Origin: CAZMGG01 sp964565715
GTDB taxonomy: Bacteria > Planctomycetota > UBA1135 > UBA2386
Assembly: GCA_964565715.1 (NCBI GenBank)
Contig: CAZMGG010000030.1
Span: 1-48,161, forward strand
DNA length: 48,161 nucleotides
Reading direction: 5' to 3'
The first letter of the stretch is position 1. The number at the start of each line of letters is the position of its first letter. This document shows positions 32,472-41,903 of this stretch, one piece after another. The position numbers and the translations under genes were made by a program. A model generated the notes under the pieces. The model saw only the letters and a list, made by a program, of their open reading frames with translations. It was not told the origin of the DNA and searched no databases.

Positions 32472-32672
32472 GTGGAACCGCGGGTGCGAGCCCACCCCCG
32501 ATGGGCGAGCGGCCGCTACAGGTGGTTCTTCAAGTCGGAACAGATCGCGGTGGGCTGGAACGGCGAGGGCACGCTCGACCTCTGGGGGGCGACGATGCCA
32601 GCGGCGTGCTGTTCTCGCCCGGCTTCGGCGGGTTGCAGCGTGTGCCCGGAGTGAGCCTGCTCAGGCGCTGAG
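32472..32672 (+). pseudogene. fossil fragment of a VCBS gene
   Basis: The block aligns with 28845-29080 of the VCBS gene and keeps short identical runs (AGTCGG, ATCGCGGT, CTCGACCT, GTGAGCCTG). Its protein homology is split across frames: GERPLQVV, KSEQIAVGWNGEGTLDLW, then GDDASGVLF...GVSLLRR. It starts abruptly and ends at a stop, lacking the N-terminal half. It is diverged rather than a recent copy of the intact gene, so it may descend from a sister gene. Confidence 0.7.
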
Positions 32673-32768
32673 GCGCTCAGGCGGCAGGCGGCGGCCTGAG
32701 CCGCTGGTGGACAACGTGATCGGCGGCAGTAGGGTCGCCTTCACCCTGGGCACGCGGCGGCTCGGCCC

Positions 32769-32774
32769 TACAAT
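32769..32774 (+). promoter_or_regulatory. candidate -10 element before miaB
   Basis: TACAAT, 13 nt before the miaB ATG; no good -35 partner is seen at 15-19 bp. If used, the mRNA 5' leader would be about 6 nt. Confidence 0.3.
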
Positions 32775-32787
32775 CCGCCGCCCGCCG

Positions 32788-34230
32788 ATGACCGCCATCC
32801 CTGCCCCGACCTACCACCTCACCAGCTACGGCTGCCAGATGAACAAGCTGGACAGCGAGCTGGTCGAGAGCCGCCTGCGCCAGCACGGCTACGTGGCCGC
32901 CGCCGACGAGGCCATGGCCGACGTGGTGCTGCTCAACACCTGCTCCGTGCGCCAGCACGCCGAGGACCGGGTCTGGTCCAAGCTCGGCCGCCTGCGGGTG
33001 CGGAAGCGCAACCAGCCCGGCCTCGTGGTCGGCGTGCTCGGCTGCATGGCCCAGGAGCACAAGCGCTACCTGCTGTCGCGGATGCCGCACGTCGACCTCG
33101 TCGTCGGCCCGTCGGCGTTCGGCGACATCGACCAGCAGGTCGAGGCGGCGCGGGCGAAGAACGCCGAACTGGCGGCCCAGCGCGAGCCCGGCACCCGGGC
33201 GGTGTCAGGTGCCGGCGTGGTGACCGTCGACGACGGCGTGTCCGGCGATGCCATCCGCCGCGACGTCAAGGTGCGCCCGCACCGCAGCCAGGCCTTCGTC
33301 TCGATCATGCGCGGCTGCAACATGCCGTGCACCTACTGCATCGTGCCGACCACGCGCGGCGCCGAGGTCTCCCGGCCGATCGCCGACATCAAGGAGGAGA
33401 CCCAGCGCCTCGTCGACGACGGCGTCACCGAGGTCACCCTGCTGGGCCAGACCGTCAACGCCTACGGCCGCGACCTCGGCCGCGAGGCGACGCTGGCGGC
33501 GCTGCTCGCGGCCTTGCACGAGATCCCGGCGCTGCGCCGCATCGCCTTCATCACCAGCCACCCGAACTTCCTCAGCCAGGACCTGATCGCCGCCTTCGCC
33601 GACCTGCCCAAGGTGGCCCGCTGGCTGCACCTGCCGATCCAGTCGGGCAGCAACCGCGTGCTGAAGGCCATGCGGCGGGGCTACACCGTCGAGCGCTACC
33701 TCGCCCGCGTCGACCAGCTCCGCGAGCGCGTGCCGGAGATGGAGCTGCACTCGGACTTCATCGTCGGCTACCCGGGCGAGACCGCGGCCGAGTTCGACGA
33801 ATCGGTGGCACTGCTGCAGCGGGTCGGCTTCGCGCAGAGCTACGTGTTCAAGTACTCGCCGCGACCGGGCACGCTGGCCGCCGAGATCCACGACGACGTG
33901 CCCGACGCCGAGAAGGAACGGCGCAACCAGGTGCTGCTGGCCGTCCAGGAGGCGCTCTCCCTGCGAAAGAACCAGGCGCTGGTCGGCAGCGTGCAGGAGG
34001 TGCTGGTGGAGGGCGTGAGCCCCAAGGTCGCGACCCGGATGACCGGCCGCACCGAGCACCACCGCATCGTCCACTTCGACGGCGCCGATCCGGAACTGGT
34101 CGGTCGCTACCTGCCGGTCCGCATCACCGCCGCGCTGGCCCATTCGGTCCTCGGCGAGCGGCTGGCCGAGGACGCGGCCCAGGAAGGCCGGCGCGACCGC
34201 GCCGAGGCCGCCGTCGGAGGCGCCTCGTGA
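32788..34230 (+). CDS. miaB: tRNA-2-methylthio-N6-dimethylallyladenosine synthase
   Basis: 480 residues. Radical-SAM methylthiotransferase that adds ms2 to i6A37 of tRNA. The UPF0004 domain has the three auxiliary-cluster cysteines (YGCQMNKLD, LLNTCSVRQHAE, GVLGCMAQ); the radical-SAM site is RGCNMPCTYCIVPTTRG (CxxxCxxC). A C-terminal TRAM region (RKNQALVGSVQEVLVEG) follows. The MiaB subgroup is favoured over RimO or MtaB by the YGCQMN start and the spacing. The ATG at 32788 is the natural start. Its stop overlaps ribD (GTGA). Confidence 0.93.
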   Translation: MTAIPAPTYHLTSYGCQMNKLDSELVESRLRQHGYVAAADEAMADVVLLNTCSVRQHAEDRVWSKLGRLRVRKRNQPGLVVGVLGCMAQEHKRYLLSRMPHVDLVVGPSAFGDIDQQVEAARAKNAELAAQREPGTRAVSGAGVVTVDDGVSGDAIRRDVKVRPHRSQAFVSIMRGCNMPCTYCIVPTTRGAEVSRPIADIKEETQRLVDDGVTEVTLLGQTVNAYGRDLGREATLAALLAALHEIPALRRIAFITSHPNFLSQDLIAAFADLPKVARWLHLPIQSGSNRVLKAMRRGYTVERYLARVDQLRERVPEMELHSDFIVGYPGETAAEFDESVALLQRVGFAQSYVFKYSPRPGTLAAEIHDDVPDAEKERRNQVLLAVQEALSLRKNQALVGSVQEVLVEGVSPKVATRMTGRTEHHRIVHFDGADPELVGRYLPVRITAALAHSVLGERLAEDAAQEGRRDRAEAAVGGAS

Positions 34231-35339
34231 ACTGGGACAAGCTGATGGCCGAGGCCCTCGACCTGGCGCTGCAGGGCCGCGGCGAGGTGGAGCCCAATCC
34301 ACGGGTCGGCGCGCTGGCGCTGCAGGGCGACCAGATCGTCGGCCGCGGCTTCCATCCGCACTGGGGCGGGCCGCACGCCGAGGTGGTGGCCCTGCAGGAC
34401 GCTGCCGCCCGCGGCGGCAGGCCCGACACCGTGGTGGTGACCTTCGAGCCGTGTTCGACCAAGAAGGGCCAGGACGGCAAGAAGACCGAACCATGCCTGC
34501 AGCGCCTGCTGGACGCCGGCATCCGCCGCGTGGTGGTGGGTGCGGCCGATCCGGACCCGCGCCACCGCCGTGCCGGCATCGCCGGGCTGGCCGAGGCCGG
34601 CGTCGAGGTGATCGACGGCGTGCAGGCCTCGCGCTGCCGGCAGATCAACCATCCGTTCACCCGCTGGCTCGGCCTGGACCGGCCCTGGGTGATCGCCAAG
34701 TGGGCGATGACCCTGGACGGCAAGACGGCGGCGTCCACCGGCGAGGCGCGCTGGATCTCCGGCCGTGAGGCGCGGGTGCGCACCCACGAGTTGCGCGCCC
34801 GCTGCGACGCAGTGATGGTCGGCTACCGCACGGCGCTGATCGACGATCCGGAACTGACCGTGCGGCACGTGCAGGGCCACCAGCCGATCCGGGTGGTGGT
34901 CGACCCGCTGGCGGAGATCGACGACGACAGCAAGCTGGTCACCTCGGCCCGCGAGATGCCGTTCTGGCTCCTGTGCAGCACCGAGGCCGATCCGGTGCGC
35001 ACCGGCCACCTGCAGGACCTCGGCGTGCAGGTGATCCAGAGCCGGCCGGTCGAAGGGCCACGCCGGATCCACCTGCTCGAGGCGCTGCGCGAACTGCGCC
35101 GGCGCGGCGTCCGCCGGCTGCTGGTGGAGGGCGGCGGCGGGCTGGTGAGCCAGCTGCTGAGCTGGGACTGCGTCGACCAGGTGCTGGCCTACGTGGCGCC
35201 GAAGATCATCGGCGGCCGGCTGAGTCCGACGCCGGTGGCCGGGGAAGGCCGGCCGTTCATGGCCGAGGCCTGGCGCCTGCGCGAGCTGGACTGGCAGCGG
35301 GTCGGCGCCGATCTGGCGGTCAGCGGCTTCGTGTACTGA
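34227..35339 (+). CDS. ribD: bifunctional riboflavin biosynthesis deaminase/reductase
   Basis: 370 residues. The N-terminal half is the zinc-dependent deaminase (VEPNPRVGALALQGDQIVGRG, HAE motif in GGPHAEVVALQ, PC and C in FEPCSTKKGQDGKKTEPCL). The C-terminal half is the NADPH-dependent reductase (KWAMTLDGKTAA, WISGREARVRTHELRARCDA, LVEGGGGLVSQLL). It acts on the second and third steps of flavin synthesis. The distance between the two zinc cysteines is longer than the usual PC-x7/8-C (13 residues here, Lys-rich), an inserted loop. The GTG start overlaps miaB. No other rib genes are adjacent. Confidence 0.93.
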   Translation: MNWDKLMAEALDLALQGRGEVEPNPRVGALALQGDQIVGRGFHPHWGGPHAEVVALQDAAARGGRPDTVVVTFEPCSTKKGQDGKKTEPCLQRLLDAGIRRVVVGAADPDPRHRRAGIAGLAEAGVEVIDGVQASRCRQINHPFTRWLGLDRPWVIAKWAMTLDGKTAASTGEARWISGREARVRTHELRARCDAVMVGYRTALIDDPELTVRHVQGHQPIRVVVDPLAEIDDDSKLVTSAREMPFWLLCSTEADPVRTGHLQDLGVQVIQSRPVEGPRRIHLLEALRELRRRGVRRLLVEGGGGLVSQLLSWDCVDQVLAYVAPKIIGGRLSPTPVAGEGRPFMAEAWRLRELDWQRVGADLAVSGFVY

Positions 35340-35409
35340 CGGCGCATCGCGCGCCCGGGCGGGTCGGATCCTGGCGTCCCCGGGACGGGATCGCCAACAA
35401 TCACCGCCC

Positions 35410-38400
35410 ATGTCAAAGCCCGCGCTCGCCGCCGTCCTGCTGGTCGCCCTCCTCGGCGCCGCCGCCTTCTTCCTCCTGGGGGGCGAGGGGCCCGCCGAGC
35501 CGCCGCAGCCCCAGGCACCGGCGAACGCCGCGCCCGCCGGCACCACCGGTACCACCGGCACCGCCACCGGCGGGGCGGTCGAGGCCGGCGCCGAGCAGGG
35601 CCAGGGTACGGGCGAGCGCACGCAGGTGGCGGCGGGGACCGGGGTGGATGCCGCGGGGCCGAGCCTGATCGGCCAGGTCGTCGATCCGCAGGGCGCGCCG
35701 GTGCAGGGCGCCGAGGTGCAGTGCACGGTCGGGCCCGACTTCAGAGGCGGTTTCTCTGGCACCTCCGGCAACAACCCTGACAGCAACGGCCGCGGCCGAG
35801 GCAACCGTGGCAATCGCGCTGATCGCGGCAACCCAGGCAACCAGGCTCCCGCCTTCGACTGGGAGGAACTCGCCGGCATGGACCCCGAGGCGCTCGTCGA
35901 GCGCTTCCGGCCCAGGCCCGAGCAGCGCACCACCGTGCTGACCGACGCCCAGGGTCGCTTCCGCCTGCCGATGGCGGGCGGCGGCGGCACCGGCTTCCTG
36001 CGGGTGCTGGCCCGTGGTCATCAGGTCCTCGACCGGGCGGTGCAGCGGCCCGCAGATGCCGACGCCGACCTCGGCGTGCTCGAACTGCGCGCGGGCGCGG
36101 TGGTGCAGGGCCGCGTCGTCGACCAGGCGGGCCAGCCGGTGGTGGGCGCCCGGGTGAGCCGGGTCGCCGTGCGCGGCGGCAACCCGATGGACCCGTTCGG
36201 CGCGTTCGGCGGCATGCCGGGCTTCGGCGGCGGCAATCGCGGCGAACGGGGCCAGCGCGGCATGGCCGGCATGGCCGACGCGTTCGGCGCGTTCGGCGAC
36301 CTCGAGCTGCCGGGCATGGACGTGATGGAGGACCTGATCGCCGGCGACGACGGCCGCACCGACGAGCAGGGCCGCTTCGAGCTCTCGCACGTGGCGCCGG
36401 GCAGCTTCGCGCTGCGGGCCCGGCATCCCGACCATCCGCCGGCGCGGCGCGAGGGGATGAGCATCGACGGCGGCCAGGTCCTGGCCGACATCGTGGTGAC
36501 CATGGAGCCCGGCGCGGTCATCCAGGGCCGCGTCGTCGGGCTGCCCGAGGGCACCCGCGTGCGCGTGCAGGCAAGTGCCGCGACCCAGGGCGGCGGCAGT
36601 GCCGAGGGGCTGATGGGCGTGATCCAGGAGGCCACGGCGATGATGGGCGACCTCGGCATCGGCATGGGCGAGAAGTCGGTGACGCCCGGGGCCGACGGCA
36701 CCTTCGCCCTGCGCGGCCTGCGCGTCGGCCGTGGCTATCGCGTCTGGCTCTCGCAGCAGGGCCGCGGTTTCGCCGCGGCGGCCACCTGCAGCCCGCGGCT
36801 CGAACTGACCGCGCCGACCAGCAACGTCGAGCTGCGCTACGACCCCGGCATCACCGTGACGCTGCAGCTCATCGATGCCCGCAGCAAGGCCCCGGTGGAA
36901 CGGCTGTGGGTGCGGCAGCAGCTCCGCGGCGGCGAGGACGGCGGCCTCGGCGACCTGATGGGCATGGCGGCCAACTTCGGCCGCGGTGGCGCGGGCCGGG
37001 CGCGCGAGTATCCCGAAGGTCGCGTGACGATCCCCAACCTGCGGCCCCGGCCAGGGCAGAAGCTGAGCCTCGACATCGATGCCCTGGGCTACCGCCCGTT
37101 CGCGCGGGCCGACGTGGCGCTGCCGGCGGCCGGCACGCTGGACCTCGGCCCGGTGGCCCTGGAGCCGCTGCCGATGCTGACGGTGGCGGTGGTGGACGGC
37201 AGGAGCGGTGCGCCGGTGCAGGGCGCCAGCGTGCGCCTGCAGGGCAAGGACGCCGGCGGCGGCGGCCGCAATCCGTTTGCGGCCCTGGCCGACGGCGGCG
37301 TGCCGGACCTGGGCGGCATGGACCTCTCGGCGATCCCGGGCATGGGCGACCGCCTCGGCGGCGGCCCTGCCAGCGGGCGCACCGACGACGAGGGCCATTG
37401 CGTGCTCAACTCGCGGCCCGGCGAGGCGGTGGTGCTGACCGTCGACAGCGACCAGCACGCGCGCTTCGAGCAGGAGCTGACCCTGCCGGCGGGCAACCTG
37501 GAGCAGAAGGTGACCCTGCTGCAGGGCGGGCGCGTCGAGGTGACCGTGGTCGACGCCGACGGCGCGCCGCTGGCGCGGGCCAACGTCGAGGCGCTGCCGC
37601 CGAGCGGCCGGCGCGCACGCCGGGGCGCCGACGAGAACGGCGTCGCGGTGTTCGAGCGGCTGACGCCGGGCGAGCATCGCTTCCGGCTGGCGGAACGCGG
37701 TCGCGGCGCCGACGTGATGGCGGCGGCGGCCGAGATCGGCGCCGCGGTGGGGCAGCAGTACGCCGGCGGCCGGCCTGCCGCTGCGGCCGATGGCCAGGTG
37801 GTGGCGGTGCGCGACGGCGAGACCGTGCAGCTCCGGCTGCAGAAGGATCCGACCGTACGCCTGCGCGGCGTGGTGATGGAGAACGGCGCGCCGCTCGGCG
37901 GCGCGCAGGTGACCTTCCAGGAAGGGCCGGGTCAGGGCGACGGCGATGCGGCCCGCGAGGGCATGGCGGCGGCGATGGCGGCGTTCGGCGGCCGCGGCCG
38001 CAGCGCGCGGGCCGGCGACGACGGCCGCTATCAGCTGCCGGAGGTGAAGGCGGGCCAGCACCGGCTGCGCATCAGCCACGACGGACTGGCGATGCCGGTC
38101 ACGGTGGCGGTGACGCTGGGCCCGGGTGAGAACGTGTTCGACGTGCACCTGACGAGCCAGGTGCTGCGCGGCATGGTCAAGGGGCCCGATGGCGCGGGTG
38201 TCGCCGGCGCCAGCGTGCGCGTCGGCCGCGCCCGGCCGGACGGCGGCGCCAACGATCCGCTGCGGGCGGCGCGGCGCACGGTGCCGGGCATGGACTTCAG
38301 CCAGATGCTGGGCGGCGGCAGCGCGGTGCAGACCGGCGCCGACGGCCGGTTCGAACTGCGCGGCGTGCCGGCCGGCGTGCCGCTGCAGGTGAGCGCCGAG

Positions 38401-38748
38401 GCGAAGGGTTTCGCCGACGCGGTGTCGGCGACGGTGGAGGTGGCCGCGGGCCAGGTGCGGGACGGCGTCGACGTGGTGCTGGGGCAGGCCGGGCGGATCC
38501 AGGTCACCGCCGCCAAGGTGGCGCCGTTCTCGTTCGTGCGCGCGGTGGCGCTCGGCGCGGATGGGGAGCCGGACAAGACCGTGCCGGAGGTGAACCAGCT
38601 GATGCGGCGCGGCGGCGTGACGCTGGATGGGCTGCGGCCGGGCCGCTGGCGGGTGACGCTGGGTGCGCCGCGGCGCGGCGGCGGCGAGGGGGCGGCACCG
38701 CAGGAGGTGACGGTGGTGGCGGGGCAGGCGGTGACGGTGGCGTTCTAG
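35410..38748 (+). CDS. large exported multi-domain carboxypeptidase-regulatory-like protein
   Basis: 1112 residues. An N-terminal hydrophobic segment (LAAVLLVALLGAAAFFLLGG) acts as an anchor or signal, followed by a low-complexity linker (Pro/Ala/Thr/Gly) and then at least six Ig-like regulatory repeats. They open with V-x-D-x-x-G-x-P-V-x-G-A (IGQVVDPQGAPVQGAEVQC, VQGRVVDQAGQPVVGARVSR, VAVVDGRSGAPVQGASVRLQ, VTVVDADGAPLARANVEA, LRGVVMENGAPLGGAQVTF, LRGMVKGPDGAGVAGASVRV). Between them lie Gly/Met-rich insertions (MDPFGAFGGMPGFGGGN, NPFAALADGGVPDLGG) that look repetitive across domains. It is probably a cell-surface or periplasmic structural protein; no enzymatic motif is seen. Confidence 0.85.
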   Translation: MSKPALAAVLLVALLGAAAFFLLGGEGPAEPPQPQAPANAAPAGTTGTTGTATGGAVEAGAEQGQGTGERTQVAAGTGVDAAGPSLIGQVVDPQGAPVQGAEVQCTVGPDFRGGFSGTSGNNPDSNGRGRGNRGNRADRGNPGNQAPAFDWEELAGMDPEALVERFRPRPEQRTTVLTDAQGRFRLPMAGGGGTGFLRVLARGHQVLDRAVQRPADADADLGVLELRAGAVVQGRVVDQAGQPVVGARVSRVAVRGGNPMDPFGAFGGMPGFGGGNRGERGQRGMAGMADAFGAFGDLELPGMDVMEDLIAGDDGRTDEQGRFELSHVAPGSFALRARHPDHPPARREGMSIDGGQVLADIVVTMEPGAVIQGRVVGLPEGTRVRVQASAATQGGGSAEGLMGVIQEATAMMGDLGIGMGEKSVTPGADGTFALRGLRVGRGYRVWLSQQGRGFAAAATCSPRLELTAPTSNVELRYDPGITVTLQLIDARSKAPVERLWVRQQLRGGEDGGLGDLMGMAANFGRGGAGRAREYPEGRVTIPNLRPRPGQKLSLDIDALGYRPFARADVALPAAGTLDLGPVALEPLPMLTVAVVDGRSGAPVQGASVRLQGKDAGGGGRNPFAALADGGVPDLGGMDLSAIPGMGDRLGGGPASGRTDDEGHCVLNSRPGEAVVLTVDSDQHARFEQELTLPAGNLEQKVTLLQGGRVEVTVVDADGAPLARANVEALPPSGRRARRGADENGVAVFERLTPGEHRFRLAERGRGADVMAAAAEIGAAVGQQYAGGRPAAAADGQVVAVRDGETVQLRLQKDPTVRLRGVVMENGAPLGGAQVTFQEGPGQGDGDAAREGMAAAMAAFGGRGRSARAGDDGRYQLPEVKAGQHRLRISHDGLAMPVTVAVTLGPGENVFDVHLTSQVLRGMVKGPDGAGVAGASVRVGRARPDGGANDPLRAARRTVPGMDFSQMLGGGSAVQTGADGRFELRGVPAGVPLQVSAEAKGFADAVSATVEVAAGQVRDGVDVVLGQAGRIQVTAAKVAPFSFVRAVALGADGEPDKTVPEVNQLMRRGGVTLDGLRPGRWRVTLGAPRRGGGEGAAPQEVTVVAGQAVTVAF

Positions 38749-38779
38749 GCGGTATCCGCGTCGGCTTGTCTGCGCAGAC
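38749..38779. terminator. hairpins between convergent genes
   Basis: GCGG-TAT-CCGC directly at the stop, and a 12-nt perfect palindrome GTCTGCGCAGAC (38768-38779). They lie in the 42-bp gap between the convergent ends at 38748 and 38791 and could serve as a bidirectional terminator. Confidence 0.35.
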
Positions 38780-38790
38780 CCGGAGGATCA

Positions 38791-40374
38791 TCACTTCGCA
38801 CTCCACTCGAGCTCCACGCCTGCCGCAATGGGGTTCCGGTCGCCACGATCGATCGCGATCTCGACCTCGACCGGGGCCGCACCGTACGAGCTGATCATGA
38901 GCGTGTGTCTGCCCTCGCTCATGACCTTCTCGATGATGCCCCCCTGAAACACGGTGAGGCCGTTGCCGAGATGCAGCACGGTGGCCTGCGGTTCGCTGCC
39001 GTCGGGCAGGCGCACGTCCACCCGAACCGGTCGAGCCACGCTCGGGAGGATGACGTGCGTATCAGCCCGGGCTCCGGGCTCGACTGTTGCCGTGCCAATC
39101 ATGCCCCATTCGGGGAGGCGCAAGTCGTACGTTCCTGGGGGCAGGTCCACCACATCATCGCTTCGCAGTGTCAGCGACACATCTGTGCCACCCTCTGCGG
39201 GGCGCGCATGCACCAGCGCGCGAGGCAAGGGCACGAGATCGGCGGAGGACAGTCGGATACAGAGGCTGCCCGGCGGATGGGCCGGATCGATGTCCGGGGT
39301 GGCCTGTGGGGTCGCCACGTCTGCTGATGCGATCAGCGCCGCATGTCGGATGCCGGCGCCTCGCGCCGAGAACAGTTCCACCTCGGCGCGGTCGCTGGGG
39401 AGGATCGACCTGGTGGGTACCGCTACGTGGATCCGGCATCCTGGGTGTTGCCGTGCCAGGGCGGCTCGCGTGACCTGCACCGTGGATTGGACCGAGGAGG
39501 GCGAGTCCTCGGAGTAGCCGGCGGGCCAGGCGATGCGTGACCAGAGTGCGCCACGAAGGATCACCGCGGCGGCCGGTGCCACGACAAGCTCTACCGATCG
39601 TGAGTCGCCTGATGCGCGCAGGTCGATGAAGCCAGATGGTCCATGGACTACCGCCAGGTGCGTGGGATGCAGGGAGTACGTGAAGCGTGATCGGGGAAGG
39701 CTCGCGAAGCGGGCTCGACCATCGTCATCCGTGAACTCGCTGGCCAGCGCGTCGGGCTGTTGTCCGGCCGGCTGGTTGCCTGCCCATGCTGGAGCTTCGG
39801 ACGCTCCGGCATGGCGTGGAAGGATGGCGCGACTGAGTGTGAGCAGGACCCCACGCACGGGTTGGCCGGTGGTATCGCGGATGGCGACTTCCAGCCGACA
39901 GGCGGGATCCAAGACGACAAGGTAGGTCGGCTGCGGTGGAAGGCCGATGTCGACCGCGGCGGGAGCATGGTCGGGGTGCGTGACCACCAGGCGCGCTTCC
40001 TGTTGCGGCGCCGGCAACACAGCCTGTCCATCGCTGGCAGTGCTTGCCTCCACTGGATGATCCACGCGATAGGAGCGGGAATGCGGGGCGAGCAGGCGCA
40101 CGGCGCAATGGGCGATGGGAGCGCCCGATGCGTTGTGGACGACCACCCGGACGGAAGGCGCCTGTGTGGGAGGGGGATCCAAGCGGTCGTGATCCGCAAC
40201 CAGCGATCCCTGGGGTTGGATCGAAGGGGGTGCCTGGCTCGGCGGGGTCGGCTTGTGCGGCGTCGGCGGTTGGTCAGGCACCAGCCACCAGAGAAGCAGC
40301 GCGAGAAAGATGACGCCGCCGCCGAGGATGCGGCGCCGGGGCCCCTGCCAGGCGATGGAGATTCTGTGGCGCAC
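38791..40374 (-). CDS. exported regulatory-like domain protein
   Basis: 527 residues from the GTG at 40374, chosen because AGGAGG lies 5 nt upstream (40380-40385) and the promoter would otherwise overlap the coding region. One transmembrane segment (RILGGGVIFLALLLWWLV) is followed by a Pro-rich linker and Ig-like regulatory domains (VRVVVHNASGAPIAHCAVRL, LEVAIRDTTGQPVRGVLLTL). Its base composition is somewhat lower in GC than its neighbours. No enzymatic motif. It is similar in plan to the proteins at 29333 and 35410. Confidence 0.8.
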   Translation of the reverse strand: MRHRISIAWQGPRRRILGGGVIFLALLLWWLVPDQPPTPHKPTPPSQAPPSIQPQGSLVADHDRLDPPPTQAPSVRVVVHNASGAPIAHCAVRLLAPHSRSYRVDHPVEASTASDGQAVLPAPQQEARLVVTHPDHAPAAVDIGLPPQPTYLVVLDPACRLEVAIRDTTGQPVRGVLLTLSRAILPRHAGASEAPAWAGNQPAGQQPDALASEFTDDDGRARFASLPRSRFTYSLHPTHLAVVHGPSGFIDLRASGDSRSVELVVAPAAAVILRGALWSRIAWPAGYSEDSPSSVQSTVQVTRAALARQHPGCRIHVAVPTRSILPSDRAEVELFSARGAGIRHAALIASADVATPQATPDIDPAHPPGSLCIRLSSADLVPLPRALVHARPAEGGTDVSLTLRSDDVVDLPPGTYDLRLPEWGMIGTATVEPGARADTHVILPSVARPVRVDVRLPDGSEPQATVLHLGNGLTVFQGGIIEKVMSEGRHTLMISSYGAAPVEVEIAIDRGDRNPIAAGVELEWSAK

Positions 40375-40401
40375 CGAGGCCTCCTCTCTCGACCGCGCGC
40401 G

Positions 40402-40431
40402 AGGGTAGGCAGGGTGTGTTGGCGCTGTCAA
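40402..40431 (-). promoter_or_regulatory. promoter of the regulatory-like gene
   Basis: TTGACA (40426-40431), 18-bp spacer, TACCCT (40402-40407), giving a 5' leader of about 20 nt that contains the AGGAGG at 40380-40385. Confidence 0.65.
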
Positions 40432-40463
40432 GGGGGCTCACGCCACCTCGCCTGCCAGGTCGC

Positions 40464-41903
40464 TCAGAACGCGATCGCCGCCGCGGGGCCGAGGATCCCC
40501 GTGCGGCTGCAGAACCGCACCGACACCCGCGCCGTGCCCGGCGGCATCGCCAGCGCGCCGGCCCTGGCGTCGACCACGCGCGTCTGCCACTGCCCGCCTT
40601 CCTTGCCCAGCGTCTGCACGACCGCGAACCGCATCGTCGCATCCACCTGCCATATGACCCGCAGCCCGTCGCCGCTCCCCTCCCGCGTCACCTTCGGTGC
40701 CGCCGGCGCCGAACTGCCGAGCCAGGGCGACGCCGGCACCAGCGCCGGCTCCGCCAGCCGTTCCCGCAGCAGCGCCGACACCGCGTGCTCCTTCTGCAGC
40801 GCCTTGAACGAGAACAGCACGAAGCCATCGCTGCCCGCCTGCGCCCGGATCAGGTCGATCTGCGTGCCGAGCTCGCCGTCCCGCCAGGGCTTGCTCGCCT
40901 GCAGGGCGCGGCCCGCCGACAGCCCCGGCCACAGGTGGCGCCCCTGCGGGTTCACCGTGGTCCACCAGGGCAGCAGCACCGCGAAGCTCTGCGGCTTCTG
41001 GTCGATCGGCCAGTAGAGCTGCGGCGCGAAGTAGTCGCACCAGCCCTCCCGCAGCCATTTCTCGGTGTCGGCATACAGCTGCGCGTACTGATCGATGCCG
41101 GCGGTGGTGCCCTGCGGCACGCCGGGCCGGGCGATGCCGAACGGGCTGATACCGACCTTGACCCAGGGCTTCTGCTTCTGGCTCTCCGCGCGCATGCGCG
41201 CCACGAAGTCGTCGATGTTCTGGCGGCGCCAATCATCGCGGGCGAGCTTGCCGCCCTGCTTCTGATAGCGCTGATAGCTCGCGTCGTCGGGAAACGGCGT
41301 CTTGCCGACCGGATAGGGATAGAAGTAGTCGTCGACCTGGATGCCATCGAGGTCATAGCGCGCCACCACGTCGACGATGACCTTCAATGCGTGGTCGCGG
41401 GCCTTCGGCTCGCCCGGGTCGAACCAGAGATAGCCGCCGTACTCGACGGCCAGGGCGGGCTCGCGGGCGGCGAGGTGGGTCTTGTGCAGCCGGCTCTTCG
41501 ACTTGCTGTGGCGGGCGCGGAACGGATTGAACCAGGCGTGCAGTTCGAGGCCGCGGGCGTGGGCGCCGGCCACCGCGTGCTGCAGCGGGTCCCAGCGGGG
41601 CTGTGGCGGCTTGCCCTGCTCGCCGGTGAGCCATTCGGACCAGGGCTCGAGTTCGGAGTCGTACATCGCGTCGCCGTGCGGCCGCACCTGGAACACCAGG
41701 GCGTTGAGGCCGAGCGCCTGGGCGCGGTCGAGGATCCGGTCCAGCTCCTGGCGCTGGTCGGGGACCGGCAGGCCGGGCTTGCTCGGCCAGTCGATGTTGT
41801 CGACGGTGGCGACCCAGGCGCCGCGGAACTCGCGGGCGGGGTCGGGCGGATCCTGGGCGAGGAGGACGGGGACGACGGCGAGCAGGGGCAGGAGCGGGCG
41901 CAT
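40464..41903 (-). CDS. GHL10-type glycosyl hydrolase-like protein (DUF187)
   Basis: 479 residues. A signal peptide (MRPLLPLLAVVPVLLAQ) precedes a TIM-barrel-like domain of the GHL10 family: EFRGAWVATVDNIDWPSKPG, NALVFQVRPHGDAMYDSELE, LELHAWFNPFRARH, YDLDGIQVDDYFYPYP, VKVGISPFGI and CDYFAPQLYWPIDQ are all hallmarks in order. Family members are thought to act on extracellular polysaccharide, with the Asp pair near DGIQVDDYF a likely active-site part. The last 100 residues are a beta-rich tail. It is divergent from the small lipoprotein gene at 42060. Confidence 0.9.
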   Translation of the reverse strand: MRPLLPLLAVVPVLLAQDPPDPAREFRGAWVATVDNIDWPSKPGLPVPDQRQELDRILDRAQALGLNALVFQVRPHGDAMYDSELEPWSEWLTGEQGKPPQPRWDPLQHAVAGAHARGLELHAWFNPFRARHSKSKSRLHKTHLAAREPALAVEYGGYLWFDPGEPKARDHALKVIVDVVARYDLDGIQVDDYFYPYPVGKTPFPDDASYQRYQKQGGKLARDDWRRQNIDDFVARMRAESQKQKPWVKVGISPFGIARPGVPQGTTAGIDQYAQLYADTEKWLREGWCDYFAPQLYWPIDQKPQSFAVLLPWWTTVNPQGRHLWPGLSAGRALQASKPWRDGELGTQIDLIRAQAGSDGFVLFSFKALQKEHAVSALLRERLAEPALVPASPWLGSSAPAAPKVTREGSGDGLRVIWQVDATMRFAVVQTLGKEGGQWQTRVVDARAGALAMPPGTARVSVRFCSRTGILGPAAAIAF

